From contig OZ251218.1 of NCBI GenBank assembly GCA_965240365.1, forward strand, positions 124,001 through 188,000: 64,000 nucleotides of DNA, read 5' to 3'. The notes under the pieces are model-generated. The model did no database searches. It worked only from the letters and a program-made list of their open reading frames with translations, and was not told the origin of the DNA. Positions 17,651 through 25,461 of the stretch are shown here, one piece after another. The DNA comes from G965240365 sp965240365 (GTDB lineage Bacteria > Pseudomonadota > Gammaproteobacteria > Eutrophobiales > Eutrophobiaceae). The first letter of the stretch is position 1, and every line of letters begins with the position of its first letter. A program made the position numbers and the translations under genes.

Positions 17651-20050
17651 TTACGAACCGGCATCGGCGGACTCATCTTCCGGCGGCAACTGCCTGGAAA
17701 TATCATTCTGCAGGCTGGCGTTGGCCAGGGCCGATTTGCGCTTGGCAGCCTCGGCCTTTTCCCTGATACGGCGCATGTGATCGGCCTGGATGATGATCTC
17801 CGTGATGGTGGCCGCCTCTTCCTGCTGCTGGTCTTCAAAGTCCACCAGATCGGTCTTGATTTTGGACAGCAATGCCTCCTGCTCCTGCTTTTTGCGGCTC
17901 AGGCCGGCCTCATTTTCCTGCTTGGCGCTGGCGGCCCGTTTTTCCCGTTGCAGGGCGTCCTCGATTTCTCTCTGCGCCTCGGCCATCTTTTCCCTGGCCG
18001 CGGTGATCTCGGTGGCCAGCCGGTCGCGTTGCGCCTTGGAACTGGTTTCATCCATCTGTTTTTCTCTAAGCTGGCGGGCCTCGTCCTCGGCCTGCTGCTT
18101 GGCCAGTTCCGCCTCCAGCTTGATCTTGCGGATCTGTTTCATGGTCTGCTGGATCAGTTTCGCCTCTTGCTCCAGTTTGCGGCGCTCGGCCTTGATCTTG
18201 GCCTCCTCTTCGGCCCGGGTCTTGTCATGCAGCAGCTTGTACTCGCGGATGATCTTCTGCGCCTCTTCCCTGGCCGCCAGACGCGAGGCCTCGACCGCGG
18301 CCTTTTCTTTCTTCAGCGCTTCAAACTCCTCGACATTGCGGGCGTATTGTTCGGTCAGTTTCCGGCGTTCCTGCTCCAGCTTGGCCTTGGCCTTTTCCTG
18401 CAAGTCTTTCTCATGCTGTTCGTTCTCTCTGCGCTTCTGCTCGGCCTCCTGTTCAAGCGACTTTTTCGAGGTCTCGATCTCGCGTTGCAGGCGCTGCGCC
18501 TCGGCGATCTGTTTGGTGACGGCGGCCGCCTGCTGCTCCAGTTTTTCCTTGTCTTTCCGGGTCTTTTCCTTGGCAACCTGCCTGGCCTTTTGCAGCTTTT
18601 CCATCTCTCTGGCGTTTTTATTGTAGATATCCTCAAGCTGCCGCTTCTCCTGCTGCATCTTCTTCTCGGCCCCGGCCACGAGGTCTTTCAGGCGCTGCTC
18701 TTCCTCTTTGGCCTTCTTGCGGGCCTCCGCCTCGGCCTCTTTTTTCTGTTTTTCGAGTTTTTTGCGTTCTTCCCTGAGCTTCTTTTGCAGCGCTTCAAGT
18801 TCCTTTTTTTGATCGGCGTCCTGGCCGGCCTGCGCCGTGGCCGCCCGCATGCGCATCTGGGTGGTTTCCAGTTCGGCGTTCAGGATCTCAACCCGAACCC
18901 CGGCATCGACCTCGGCCTCCGTGGCCGGCGGCGGGGCCTTGGCCTCGGCCGCGGCCGGTTTCGCGGCGAGCGCGACCCCGAGCGCCTCGGGATTGTTGAG
19001 CAGGCCGCCTTCCAGATAGGCGACCTCAAAGCCGCGCTCGGCCAGCAAAAAGGCCCCGGCCGAGCTGCGTTCCGCCGTGTCGCAATAGAGCACGTAGCAG
19101 GTGGTGTCACTGAGCCCGGCGCTTTCCAGCCTTAAGGAGTTGAGCGGGATGTTGACACTGCCGGCAATGGCCGAATCCTGATACTCATCGGGGAACCGCA
19201 CGTCCAGCCATTGCCCGCCCTGCTCGACCAATGCCTGCGCCTCTTTATAGGGCAGCGCCTGCATGGTCGGCTTTTTGATCAATTCCACGAAGTCATCCTT
19301 GGCCAGCCGCATCACCACGCCATCCGTGATCATGGTGATCGTGGCGTTGCGCTTGGAATTTGACACCAGCGCCTCTTCGCCGAAGCTGTCGCCAATCCCG
19401 AGTTCGGCAATCTTGACATCATTGCTCCTGGCCGAGGGTTTTCTGGACACGGCGCAGCGGCCCTCGGAGATAATATAGTAATAATCGCCGGGATCGCCCT
19501 GCTTGACCACGACCGCGCCGGCCTTGTATTCCGTGGCCTCCAGCCGGACAAACAGCTGCTGGATATTGGCCGTCGGCATCCGCGAGAACAGCCCGGACTG
19601 CAACATGTGCGTCATCCAGTCGGAGTCATCGCTGACCGTATCGATCTGATCGACCCCCATATCGGCCCCGGAGTCCGCGTCGGGCCGCGCCTGGTCCGCC
19701 AGCACCAGCAGTTGATCCAGGCTGTTGCGATCGATAATCAGGACTTTTACCGGTGTTTTTGCCTTGACGGAAAATTGCCTGGGCTGAATCTGGGCCAGGG
19801 CATAACGGGCGCGGTCGCTGTCGGCCAGGATAGTGCTGTCGGACTGGTTGTCGGCCAGCAACTCGACCTCGCCCTCCAGCAAAAAATAGGAATAGTTGTC
19901 TTTATCGCCCTGCTTGAACAGAAACCGGGATTTCTTCACGTCCATAATCCGCGCCTGTTGCAGCAGGCGCGCCTGAAGGTTTCGCGGCAGTTCGTTTACC
20001 GGAACCAGATTCTTGATCTGCTCCAACAGGCGGGTATCTTCTTTTGACAT
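17651..20050 (-). CDS. dual cyclic-nucleotide-binding, rhodanese, coiled-coil protein
   Basis: 799 residues, soluble. Domains: a degenerate cyclic-nucleotide-binding fold (about 20-115), a second one (about 155-260) with a good phosphate-binding cassette (FGEEALVSNSKRNATI, R234), a rhodanese domain (about 265-355) with an active-site loop YCDTAERS (C323), and about 370 residues of charged heptad coiled coil (385-760) ending in an acidic tail. The layout suggests a cAMP/cGMP-controlled cytoskeletal or scaffolding protein with a sulfur- or phosphate-handling module; this is inference. A class III cyclase is encoded at 58756-59667. Monocistronic, with repeat F1 abutting its stop. Confidence 0.88.
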   Translation of the reverse strand: MSKEDTRLLEQIKNLVPVNELPRNLQARLLQQARIMDVKKSRFLFKQGDKDNYSYFLLEGEVELLADNQSDSTILADSDRARYALAQIQPRQFSVKAKTPVKVLIIDRNSLDQLLVLADQARPDADSGADMGVDQIDTVSDDSDWMTHMLQSGLFSRMPTANIQQLFVRLEATEYKAGAVVVKQGDPGDYYYIISEGRCAVSRKPSARSNDVKIAELGIGDSFGEEALVSNSKRNATITMITDGVVMRLAKDDFVELIKKPTMQALPYKEAQALVEQGGQWLDVRFPDEYQDSAIAGSVNIPLNSLRLESAGLSDTTCYVLYCDTAERSSAGAFLLAERGFEVAYLEGGLLNNPEALGVALAAKPAAAEAKAPPPATEAEVDAGVRVEILNAELETTQMRMRAATAQAGQDADQKKELEALQKKLREERKKLEKQKKEAEAEARKKAKEEEQRLKDLVAGAEKKMQQEKRQLEDIYNKNAREMEKLQKARQVAKEKTRKDKEKLEQQAAAVTKQIAEAQRLQREIETSKKSLEQEAEQKRRENEQHEKDLQEKAKAKLEQERRKLTEQYARNVEEFEALKKEKAAVEASRLAAREEAQKIIREYKLLHDKTRAEEEAKIKAERRKLEQEAKLIQQTMKQIRKIKLEAELAKQQAEDEARQLREKQMDETSSKAQRDRLATEITAAREKMAEAQREIEDALQREKRAASAKQENEAGLSRKKQEQEALLSKIKTDLVDFEDQQQEEAATITEIIIQADHMRRIREKAEAAKRKSALANASLQNDISRQLPPEDESADAGS

Positions 20051-20250
20051 CGTTTTGATTTTTGATTAGAGATATATGGGGCTTGTCACATGTTCTGTAT
20101 GCTATTTTAGCTTATAATCCGGCAGGGCTTGATTATTGTAGGGAAAGCCGAATAACACAAGTCATTTTCGGCCGGACGGCACAAAGTCTGATCCCGGCGC
20201 GCGCCGGCGTGAGCGCTTGCGGCCCCGGGAATCCATTTACCCGGGCCGGC

Positions 20251-20439
20251 TCAGGCGCCGGCCAGCGAGATCAGCACGATCACAAACAGGACCACGATGC
20301 CAATCGGCAGCAAGGCCCCGCGCCAGTCCGGGTTTTCGGCCTGACGGCTCTGTTCCAGTGTCCTCTTCACGCCGGGCCAAAAGAAAAATGCAATTGCACA
20401 CGCGGCAATACCCAGTAGTATTTGTTCCCATGTCTCCAT
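20251..20439 (-). CDS. small two-helix membrane protein
   Basis: 62 residues: METWEQ, a hydrophobic segment at about 7-22, a charged polar loop (KRTLEQSRQAENPDWRG), and a second hydrophobic segment at about 43-60. An AGGGA ribosome site lies 8 bases before the ATG. Base composition and the hairpin layout fit a real small membrane protein of the kind common in gammaproteobacteria, but I cannot assign a family or function. It is transcribed away from the inverted-repeat block at 20490-20677. Confidence 0.65.
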   Translation of the reverse strand: METWEQILLGIAACAIAFFFWPGVKRTLEQSRQAENPDWRGALLPIGIVVLFVIVLISLAGA

Positions 20440-20489
20440 GCGCCGATCCCTCTCTATTGATCATTACCGACCCCGCGTAATAATATAGC

Positions 20490-20677
20490 GTGTTATTAAC
20501 CCGGCAATTATAATATAGCGGGTTAATAATCCAGCACAGGGATGTGCTGGCGCGGGCCTGCCGCAGGCAGGCAGGCCCGCGGAGCCCAATAAAATCAAGC
20601 AATTCCGCGAATTGCGCCGAATTTTATTGGGCGACAATTAAACAGGCAAGGATGCCTGTTTAATTGCCATGTTAATA
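20490..20677. repeat. structured repeat K, copy A
   Basis: Inverted relative to 24116-24276. It contains three stem-loops: TTAACCCGGCAA/AGCGGGTTAA, a GCCCAATAAAAT...ATTTTATTGGGC long stem with inner GCAATTC/GAATTGC, and an AATTAAACAGGCA-AGGA-TGCCTGTTTAATT hairpin. A P19-like block (CCTGCCGCAGGCAGG) sits inside. A segment at 20530-20550 (CCAGCACAGGGATGTGCTGG) is absent from copy B. The 20440-20791 gap has nothing else. Confidence 0.85.
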
Positions 20678-20791
20678 AATATTCACTTTAACTCAAAAAC
20701 AGGCGCGCACAAGCATTTAATGTCCCCCGCCCGAGACCCGCTAAACCGCCCTTGAACCTGCAACAATTATAATAACCGGCCCGGCTCATTC

Positions 20792-22765
20792 ATGGATCAC
20801 AGCGCCCTCAATGAAGGACTGACACTGCTCGTACTCTCGCTGGTCATGGTCTGGCTGGTAAAACGCATCCACCTGCCCGCGATTCTCGGCTATCTCTTTG
20901 TGGGCGTGATCGTCGGGCCTTATGCGCTGGGCTGGCTGCCCGAAAGCGAAAATATCCAGACCCTGGCGGAGATCGGCGTGGTCTTTCTGCTGTTTATGAT
21001 CGGCCTTGAATTCTCCATCTCGCGGCTGTTTGCGATGAAGGCCACGGTGTTTGGCCTTGGCAGCATCCAGGTGCTGATCTCCACCCTCTCGGGCGGCCTC
21101 ATCGCCTGGCTGACGGGCATCGACTGGAAGGCCGCGCTGGTCACGGGCGGGGCCCTGGCCCTGTCCTCCACCGCCATTGTCGCCAAGCAACTCGGCGATC
21201 AACTGGAAATGCAGGCGCGCCACGGGCAACTGGCGATCGCCGTGCTGTTGTTCCAGGATCTGGCCGTGGTGCCGCTGCTGGTGATCATACCCATACTGGC
21301 GCTGGGCGACGGGCAATCGCTGACCTGGCCGGCGCTGTGGGCGCTGACCAAGGGCCTGCTGGCGTTCTTTATCCTGTTCAAGGCCGGGCGCTGGCTGCTA
21401 AGGCCCTACTATCACCAGATTGCCGCGACCCATTCGGCCGAAATCTTCACCCTGGCCACCCTGTTCGTGGCCCTGGCGGCCGCCTGGATCACCAATCTGC
21501 TCGGGCTGTCACTGGCGCTCGGCGCCTTTCTGGCCGGCCTGCTCTTGAGCGAAACCGAGTATAAGCATCAGATCGAAACCGATATCCGCCCATTCCGCGA
21601 TGTGCTCATGGGCCTGTTCTTTATCAGTGTCGGCGCCCAGCTTGATGTCTCTATCCTGGCGCGGGAATGGTTCTGGATCGGCCTGCTCACGGCCGGCCTG
21701 ATCATCGGCAAGGGGGCCGTGATCGTGATCTTGACGCGCATGGCGGGTTATGAATTGCCGGTCGCGTTTCGCACCGGGCTGGTGCTGGGACAGGCCGGCG
21801 AATTCGGCTTCGCCGTGCTGGTGGTCGCGATCAGTAACGAACTGTTGTCGCTGCAAGAGACCCAGCCGGTCATCGCCGCGGCGCTGCTGAGCATGATCCT
21901 GAGCCCGGTATTGATCCGCTATAACGGCCCGCTGACGGAAGCCCTGTTCCGGGGCAAATACAAAAGCGGGGTGCAGACCCCGCCCAGGCAACTGGATCTG
22001 GCCTGCCAGGATCTGTCCGGGCATGTGATCATCTGCGGCTATGGCCGTATCGGTCAGAATCTGGCCCATATACTGCGCGAAATGGACATCGGCCATGTGG
22101 CGCTGGATCTGGATCACAGCCTGATCCGGGAAGCCTGGGAGGCGGGCGAAAACGTGTTTTACGGCGACAGCACCCACTCCCGCATCCTGCGCAACGCGGG
22201 GCTGGCCAATGCCGCCGCGCTGGCCGTCACCTTTGATGACCCCGCGGTCGCGGAAAATATCATCCACGCCTGCCGCCCGGTCAATGCGGCGCTGCCTGTT
22301 ATCGTGCGCAGCAAGGATGACCGCCACATGGACAGGCTCTATGCGGCCGGCGCCGGCAATGTGGTGCCGGAGAGCTTCGAAGCCAGCATGGTGCTGGCGA
22401 TTCATGTGTTGCAACGGCTCAATGTTTCCATCGACAAGTCCAGGGACTTTGTCCGGCAGGCAAGAAAGGAAGACTACCGGCGCCTGCGCGGCTTCTTCCG
22501 CGGCGAGGAAATGTTGAGTATGGATGACGCCGACGCGCTGCGCCTGCATACCGTTATCCTGCTGCCGGGCAGCTTCGCGGTCGGCAAGGCCATCGCGGAG
22601 CTTGCGCTAAACCGGACCGGCGCGGCGCTGACCGCGGTCAGACGCGGCCGCCGGCGCATCGAGTCATTCGAACCCGGCTTCCGGTTCAGCATCGGCGACG
22701 CCGTTGTTATCGAGGGGGGACAAACGGCGATCAGCAAGGCGGAAAAACACCTGCTGGTGGGTTAA
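20792..22765 (+). CDS. monovalent cation:proton antiporter-2 (CPA2) family, Kef-type with TrkA domains
   Basis: 657 residues. An N-terminal Na+/H+ exchanger-type membrane domain (about 5-385, around 12 helices) includes the CPA2 motif ALSSTAIVAKQLGDQ and a following LFQDLAVVPLL. A TrkA-N nucleotide-binding domain follows (about 405-520, HVIICGYGRIGQNLAHIL, then LDLDH) and a TrkA-C domain at the end (about 575-655). This is the architecture of KefB/KefC/YbaL, which move K+ or Na+ against H+ under nucleotide or glutathione control. The exact ion is not readable. A solo 27-bp palindrome starts at the base after the stop codon. Confidence 0.92.
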   Translation: MDHSALNEGLTLLVLSLVMVWLVKRIHLPAILGYLFVGVIVGPYALGWLPESENIQTLAEIGVVFLLFMIGLEFSISRLFAMKATVFGLGSIQVLISTLSGGLIAWLTGIDWKAALVTGGALALSSTAIVAKQLGDQLEMQARHGQLAIAVLLFQDLAVVPLLVIIPILALGDGQSLTWPALWALTKGLLAFFILFKAGRWLLRPYYHQIAATHSAEIFTLATLFVALAAAWITNLLGLSLALGAFLAGLLLSETEYKHQIETDIRPFRDVLMGLFFISVGAQLDVSILAREWFWIGLLTAGLIIGKGAVIVILTRMAGYELPVAFRTGLVLGQAGEFGFAVLVVAISNELLSLQETQPVIAAALLSMILSPVLIRYNGPLTEALFRGKYKSGVQTPPRQLDLACQDLSGHVIICGYGRIGQNLAHILREMDIGHVALDLDHSLIREAWEAGENVFYGDSTHSRILRNAGLANAAALAVTFDDPAVAENIIHACRPVNAALPVIVRSKDDRHMDRLYAAGAGNVVPESFEASMVLAIHVLQRLNVSIDKSRDFVRQARKEDYRRLRGFFRGEEMLSMDDADALRLHTVILLPGSFAVGKAIAELALNRTGAALTAVRRGRRRIESFEPGFRFSIGDAVVIEGGQTAISKAEKHLLVG

Positions 22766-22792
22766 GGAAACCCTGATTCAATCAGAGTTTCC
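22766..22792. repeat. solo 27-bp palindrome of the GGAA-CTCTGA family
   Basis: GGAAACCCTGATTCAATC continuing to AGAGTTTCC, directly adjacent to the antiporter stop codon. The transcript would fold into a hairpin, but there is no T-run as in a classic intrinsic terminator. Confidence 0.75.
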
Positions 22793-22966
22793 ATATACGC
22801 TTACGACATTCAGATCAAGTGAACCTCCAGATCATACTTGCCGTGTGAATTCGTGCGATAACTTCGCATTTAAAATCTCCATTGCTAAGGCTGGTAAAAG
22901 GCCGCGTGAACGCTTAATATAGGCGCTTTTTTACGATTTTCATTAACGCGATGTTGAGAATAGCCC

Positions 22967-23203
22967 GTGGCCGAAAAGGATCAATCCATCAATTTTGAAA
23001 AAACGCTGGCCGAACTTGAAAACCTGGTTGAAAAAATGGAGGCTGGCGAACTCTCGCTGGAAGAATCACTGCAACATTTCGAGCGCGGTATTGCCCTGAC
23101 CGGGGCCTGCCGGGAGGCGCTGGCAAAGGCCGAGCAAAAGGTCCAGATATTGCTCGAAAAAGAGGGCAAGGCGGCGCTGGAACCCTTCAATCCGGCCGAT
23201 TGA
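22967..23203 (+). CDS. xseB: exodeoxyribonuclease VII small subunit
   Basis: 78 residues, typical XseB: an N-terminal helix with FEKTLAELENLVEKME, the family motif GELSLEESLQHFERGIAL, and a final helix ending in QKVQILL. With XseA (not in the window) it forms the nuclease that degrades single-stranded DNA to oligonucleotides. The start is a GTG at 22967; no in-frame ATG is available nearby. It is followed after 9 bases by ispA, the conserved gammaproteobacterial order. Confidence 0.95.
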   Translation: MAEKDQSINFEKTLAELENLVEKMEAGELSLEESLQHFERGIALTGACREALAKAEQKVQILLEKEGKAALEPFNPAD

Positions 23204-23212
23204 CCATCATCC

Positions 23213-24106
23213 ATGTCAGACTTTTCGAAACGCCTGCGGGCTTATCGGCAGTCCGTGGAAACGGCGCTGGATCGCTGGCTGCCCGGCCCGGATACCGAAC
23301 CGCCGGCATTGCATCAGGCCATGCGCTATTCTGTGCTGGGTGACGGCAAACGGATCCGGCCGATTTTGCTGTATGCCACCGGCGAGGCCTTCGGGCTGGA
23401 ACTGAAGAGGCTGGACGGCCCGGCCTGCGCGGTGGAGATGATCCACGCCTATTCATTAATCCATGATGACCTGCCGGCGATGGATAACGACGACCTCAGG
23501 CGCGGCAGGCCAACCTGTCATGTGGCCTACGATGAAGCGACCGCGATCCTGGCCGGTGACGCCTTGCAGGCGCTGGCCTTTCATATCCTGGCGCATGACC
23601 CGGATATCAGCGCCAACAGCAAACAGCGGCTTGGCATGATAGACACGCTGGCCGTTGCCAGCGGTTCCCGCGGCATGGCGGGCGGCCAGGCCATCGACCT
23701 GGTTTCGGTCGGAAAGTCATTAAATATCGCCGAACTTGAAACTATGCACCTGCAAAAAACCGGGGCGTTGATACGCGCCAGCGCCGAACTGGGCGCCCTG
23801 TCGGCCGACAATGTGGGGCCGGCCCTGTTTGAGCGCGTCTCGGAATATGCGAAATGTATCGGACTTGCCTTTCAGATCAAGGACGACATCCTGGATATCG
23901 AGGGCGATACGGAAACACTGGGCAAGCCGCAGGGTTCTGATATCGCCATGAACAAGCCGACCTACCCCAATCTGCTGGGGATGCAGGGGGCCAAACAGGC
24001 CGCCCGGGATTTGTATGAAAAGGCCATTGAATGCCTGACCGTGTTTGACGAGCGGGCGGACACGCTGAAAAAAATCGCTGACTATATCGTGAACCGAAAC
24101 CGGTAA
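23213..24106 (+). CDS. ispA: (2E,6E)-farnesyl diphosphate synthase
   Basis: 297 residues. It condenses isopentenyl diphosphate with dimethylallyl and geranyl diphosphate to give farnesyl diphosphate. Visible: GKRIRPIL, the first Asp-rich motif DDLPAMDNDD with the downstream RRGRPT, GDALQALAF, and the second Asp-rich motif KDDILD. The XseB-IspA pair is intact, but dxs, which usually follows, is missing; a structured repeat begins 10 bases after the stop. Confidence 0.96.
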   Translation: MSDFSKRLRAYRQSVETALDRWLPGPDTEPPALHQAMRYSVLGDGKRIRPILLYATGEAFGLELKRLDGPACAVEMIHAYSLIHDDLPAMDNDDLRRGRPTCHVAYDEATAILAGDALQALAFHILAHDPDISANSKQRLGMIDTLAVASGSRGMAGGQAIDLVSVGKSLNIAELETMHLQKTGALIRASAELGALSADNVGPALFERVSEYAKCIGLAFQIKDDILDIEGDTETLGKPQGSDIAMNKPTYPNLLGMQGAKQAARDLYEKAIECLTVFDERADTLKKIADYIVNRNR

Positions 24107-24115
24107 TTCGGGAGA

Positions 24116-24276
24116 TATTAACATGGCAATTAAACAGACATCCTTGCCTGTTTAATTGTCGCCCAATAAAATTCGGCGCAATCTGCGGAATTGCTTGATT
24201 TTACTGGGCTCCGCGGGCTATGCCTGCCTGTTGCAGGCAGGTTAACCCGCTATATTATTATTTGCCGGGTTAATAG
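24116..24276. repeat. structured repeat K, copy B
   Basis: Inverted copy of 20490-20677, with the AATTAAACAG hairpin first (just after ispA, where it could act in transcript ending), the GCCCAATAAAATTC...GATTTTACTGGGC stem, a P19 (CCTGCCTGTTGCAGGCAGG, 24223-24241) and the TTAACCCGCTATATTATT end. The remaining gap to 24467 contains an AT-rich run (TATATATATAATAATG near 24391) that may include a promoter for the next gene, but no ORF. Confidence 0.85.
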
Positions 24277-24467
24277 TCTTAATCGGTTTTTCGTTCTTAA
24301 ATGCAGACGCAAATTGCAGACGGCGCCGTTACTGTCGCGGCATCCGGCCAGCGGCCGTTCGGGGAGAAACTCCCGCCAGCTTTTGCTATTATATATATAA
24401 TAATGATGCGGGCCGCAGGGTGTTGGGGTGAAACAAACGACGCCCGCCTCCGGGAGAGAAATACGCC

Positions 24468-24620
24468 ATGAACACCGTTGATCCGGGCAGATTACAAAAC
24501 GCCTTAGGCACATTTCTGACCGGCATAATCGTGGTGACCACTCATGACAGGGACGGTGGCCCGCTTGGGTTTAGGGCCAGTTCCTTTACGCCCGTGTCGC
24601 TTGAATCTCCCCTTATATTA
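24468..24620 (+). pseudogene. 5' fragment of flavin reductase-like/Nudix-like/GGDEF fusion gene
   Basis: 51 codons, from an ATG preceded by GGGAGAG, encoding the start of a flavin reductase-like FMN-binding domain (LGTFLTGIIVVTTHDRDG, ASSFTPVSLESPLIL). At 24621 an IS5-family element interrupts the frame, which stops within it. The reading frame resumes exactly at 25462 as VCLANNAGHRDAF, so removing the IS and one TA restores a 458-residue protein. Confidence 0.85.
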
Positions 24621-24685
24621 GGGCGTAGACCTATAAACGGGTAACAGGTAAAATGACTGTAAGATAAAAAACTCAGGAGGTCCCC

Positions 24686-25060
24686 ATGTCTTTAAATTTC
24701 TGGCTGACGGAAGAACAGTTCAAAAAAATCCAACCATTGCTACCGAACAAGCCGCGTGGTGTTGCGCGCGTGTGCGACCGGCGGGTCTTGTCAGGCATCA
24801 TCTATTGTCTTCAGCGGGGATATAGGTGGAGCGATGTTCCCGAGGAATACGGCCCGGCCAAGACGCTCTACAATCGCTACAGGCGTTGGTCTGAGGCAGG
24901 TGTGTTCGAACGCATATTCAAGGCTTTAGCAGGTGAGGGCGCAGACCTCAGCACGCTGATGATTGACACAAGTCACATCAAAACCCACCGGATTGCCGCC
25001 AATGGTGTAAAAAAAACAACAGCCAGGGGCGGGCCATCGGCAAGACCAAAGGCGGCTTGA
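24686..25060 (+). CDS. IS5-family transposase, N-terminal frame (orfA)
   Basis: 124 residues: helix-turn-helix-type DUF4096 region (LTEEQFKKIQPLLP, RRVLSGIIYCLQRGYRWSDVP) and the first catalytic Asp in MIDTSHIKTHR. AGGAGG-type ribosome site (AGGAGGT) before the ATG. An eight-A tract near 25009-25016 (A AAA AAA C context) lets ribosomes slip -1 into orfB; without slipping the frame ends in a short unrelated tail. Confidence 0.93.
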   Translation: MSLNFWLTEEQFKKIQPLLPNKPRGVARVCDRRVLSGIIYCLQRGYRWSDVPEEYGPAKTLYNRYRRWSEAGVFERIFKALAGEGADLSTLMIDTSHIKTHRIAANGVKKTTARGGPSARPKAA

Positions 25061-25449
25061 ATTCCAAGCTGCATCTGGTGTGCGATGGTCAGGGCCGCCC
25101 TGTCCATCTGCACCTGACGGCGGGCAACCGGGCTGATATCACCCAGGCCCGTCACTGCCTTGAGGGTCATGTGCGTAAGGGCTGCACCGTTATTGCCGAC
25201 CGTGGATACGATGCCAATCATCTACGTAACTGGTTACTCAAGGTCAAAGCAACAGCCTGTATCCCGCCCCGCAAAAACCGTAAGGTGCAGTTCGAATACG
25301 ACACCAAGCTCTATAAAACACGCAACATCATTGAGCGCATGTTCAACCGCATCAAGGACTGGCGCCAGTTGTCCCTTCGAACTTTCCGATGTCCCGAGAC
25401 GTTCCTCGCTGCCGCACAACTCGCTGCTGTTGTGATCTGGTTATTATGA
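25057..25449 (+). CDS. IS5-family transposase, C-terminal frame (orfB)
   Basis: 130 residues, in the -1 frame relative to orfA and overlapping its end. Holds the remaining DDE residues: Asp in VIADRGYDANHLR and Glu in TRNIIERMFNRIKDWR. The slipped reading before 25057 continues as SQGRAIGKTKGGLNSK, the usual family sequence, which supports a frameshifted fusion product as the active transposase. Confidence 0.92.
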   Translation: MNSKLHLVCDGQGRPVHLHLTAGNRADITQARHCLEGHVRKGCTVIADRGYDANHLRNWLLKVKATACIPPRKNRKVQFEYDTKLYKTRNIIERMFNRIKDWRQLSLRTFRCPETFLAAAQLAAVVIWLL

Positions 25450-25461
25450 GTCTACGCCCTA

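Larger units (their letters stand above)
24621..25459 (+). mobile_element. IS5-family (IS427-like) insertion sequence
   Basis: 839 bp with short terminal inverted repeats GGGCGTAGAC (24621-24630) and GTCTACGCCC (25450-25459), bordered by a TA duplication (24619-24620, 25460-25461). It carries two overlapping transposase frames joined by a probable -1 frameshift. Only one copy is in the window, and both frames look intact, so insertion may be recent. Confidence 0.92.

Noticed and set aside
17777..19135. 452-codon Leu/Phe-rich frame opposite the coiled-coil gene
   Set aside because: Mirror image of Glu/Lys-rich heptad codons; the apparent hydrophobicity comes from the complementary strand.
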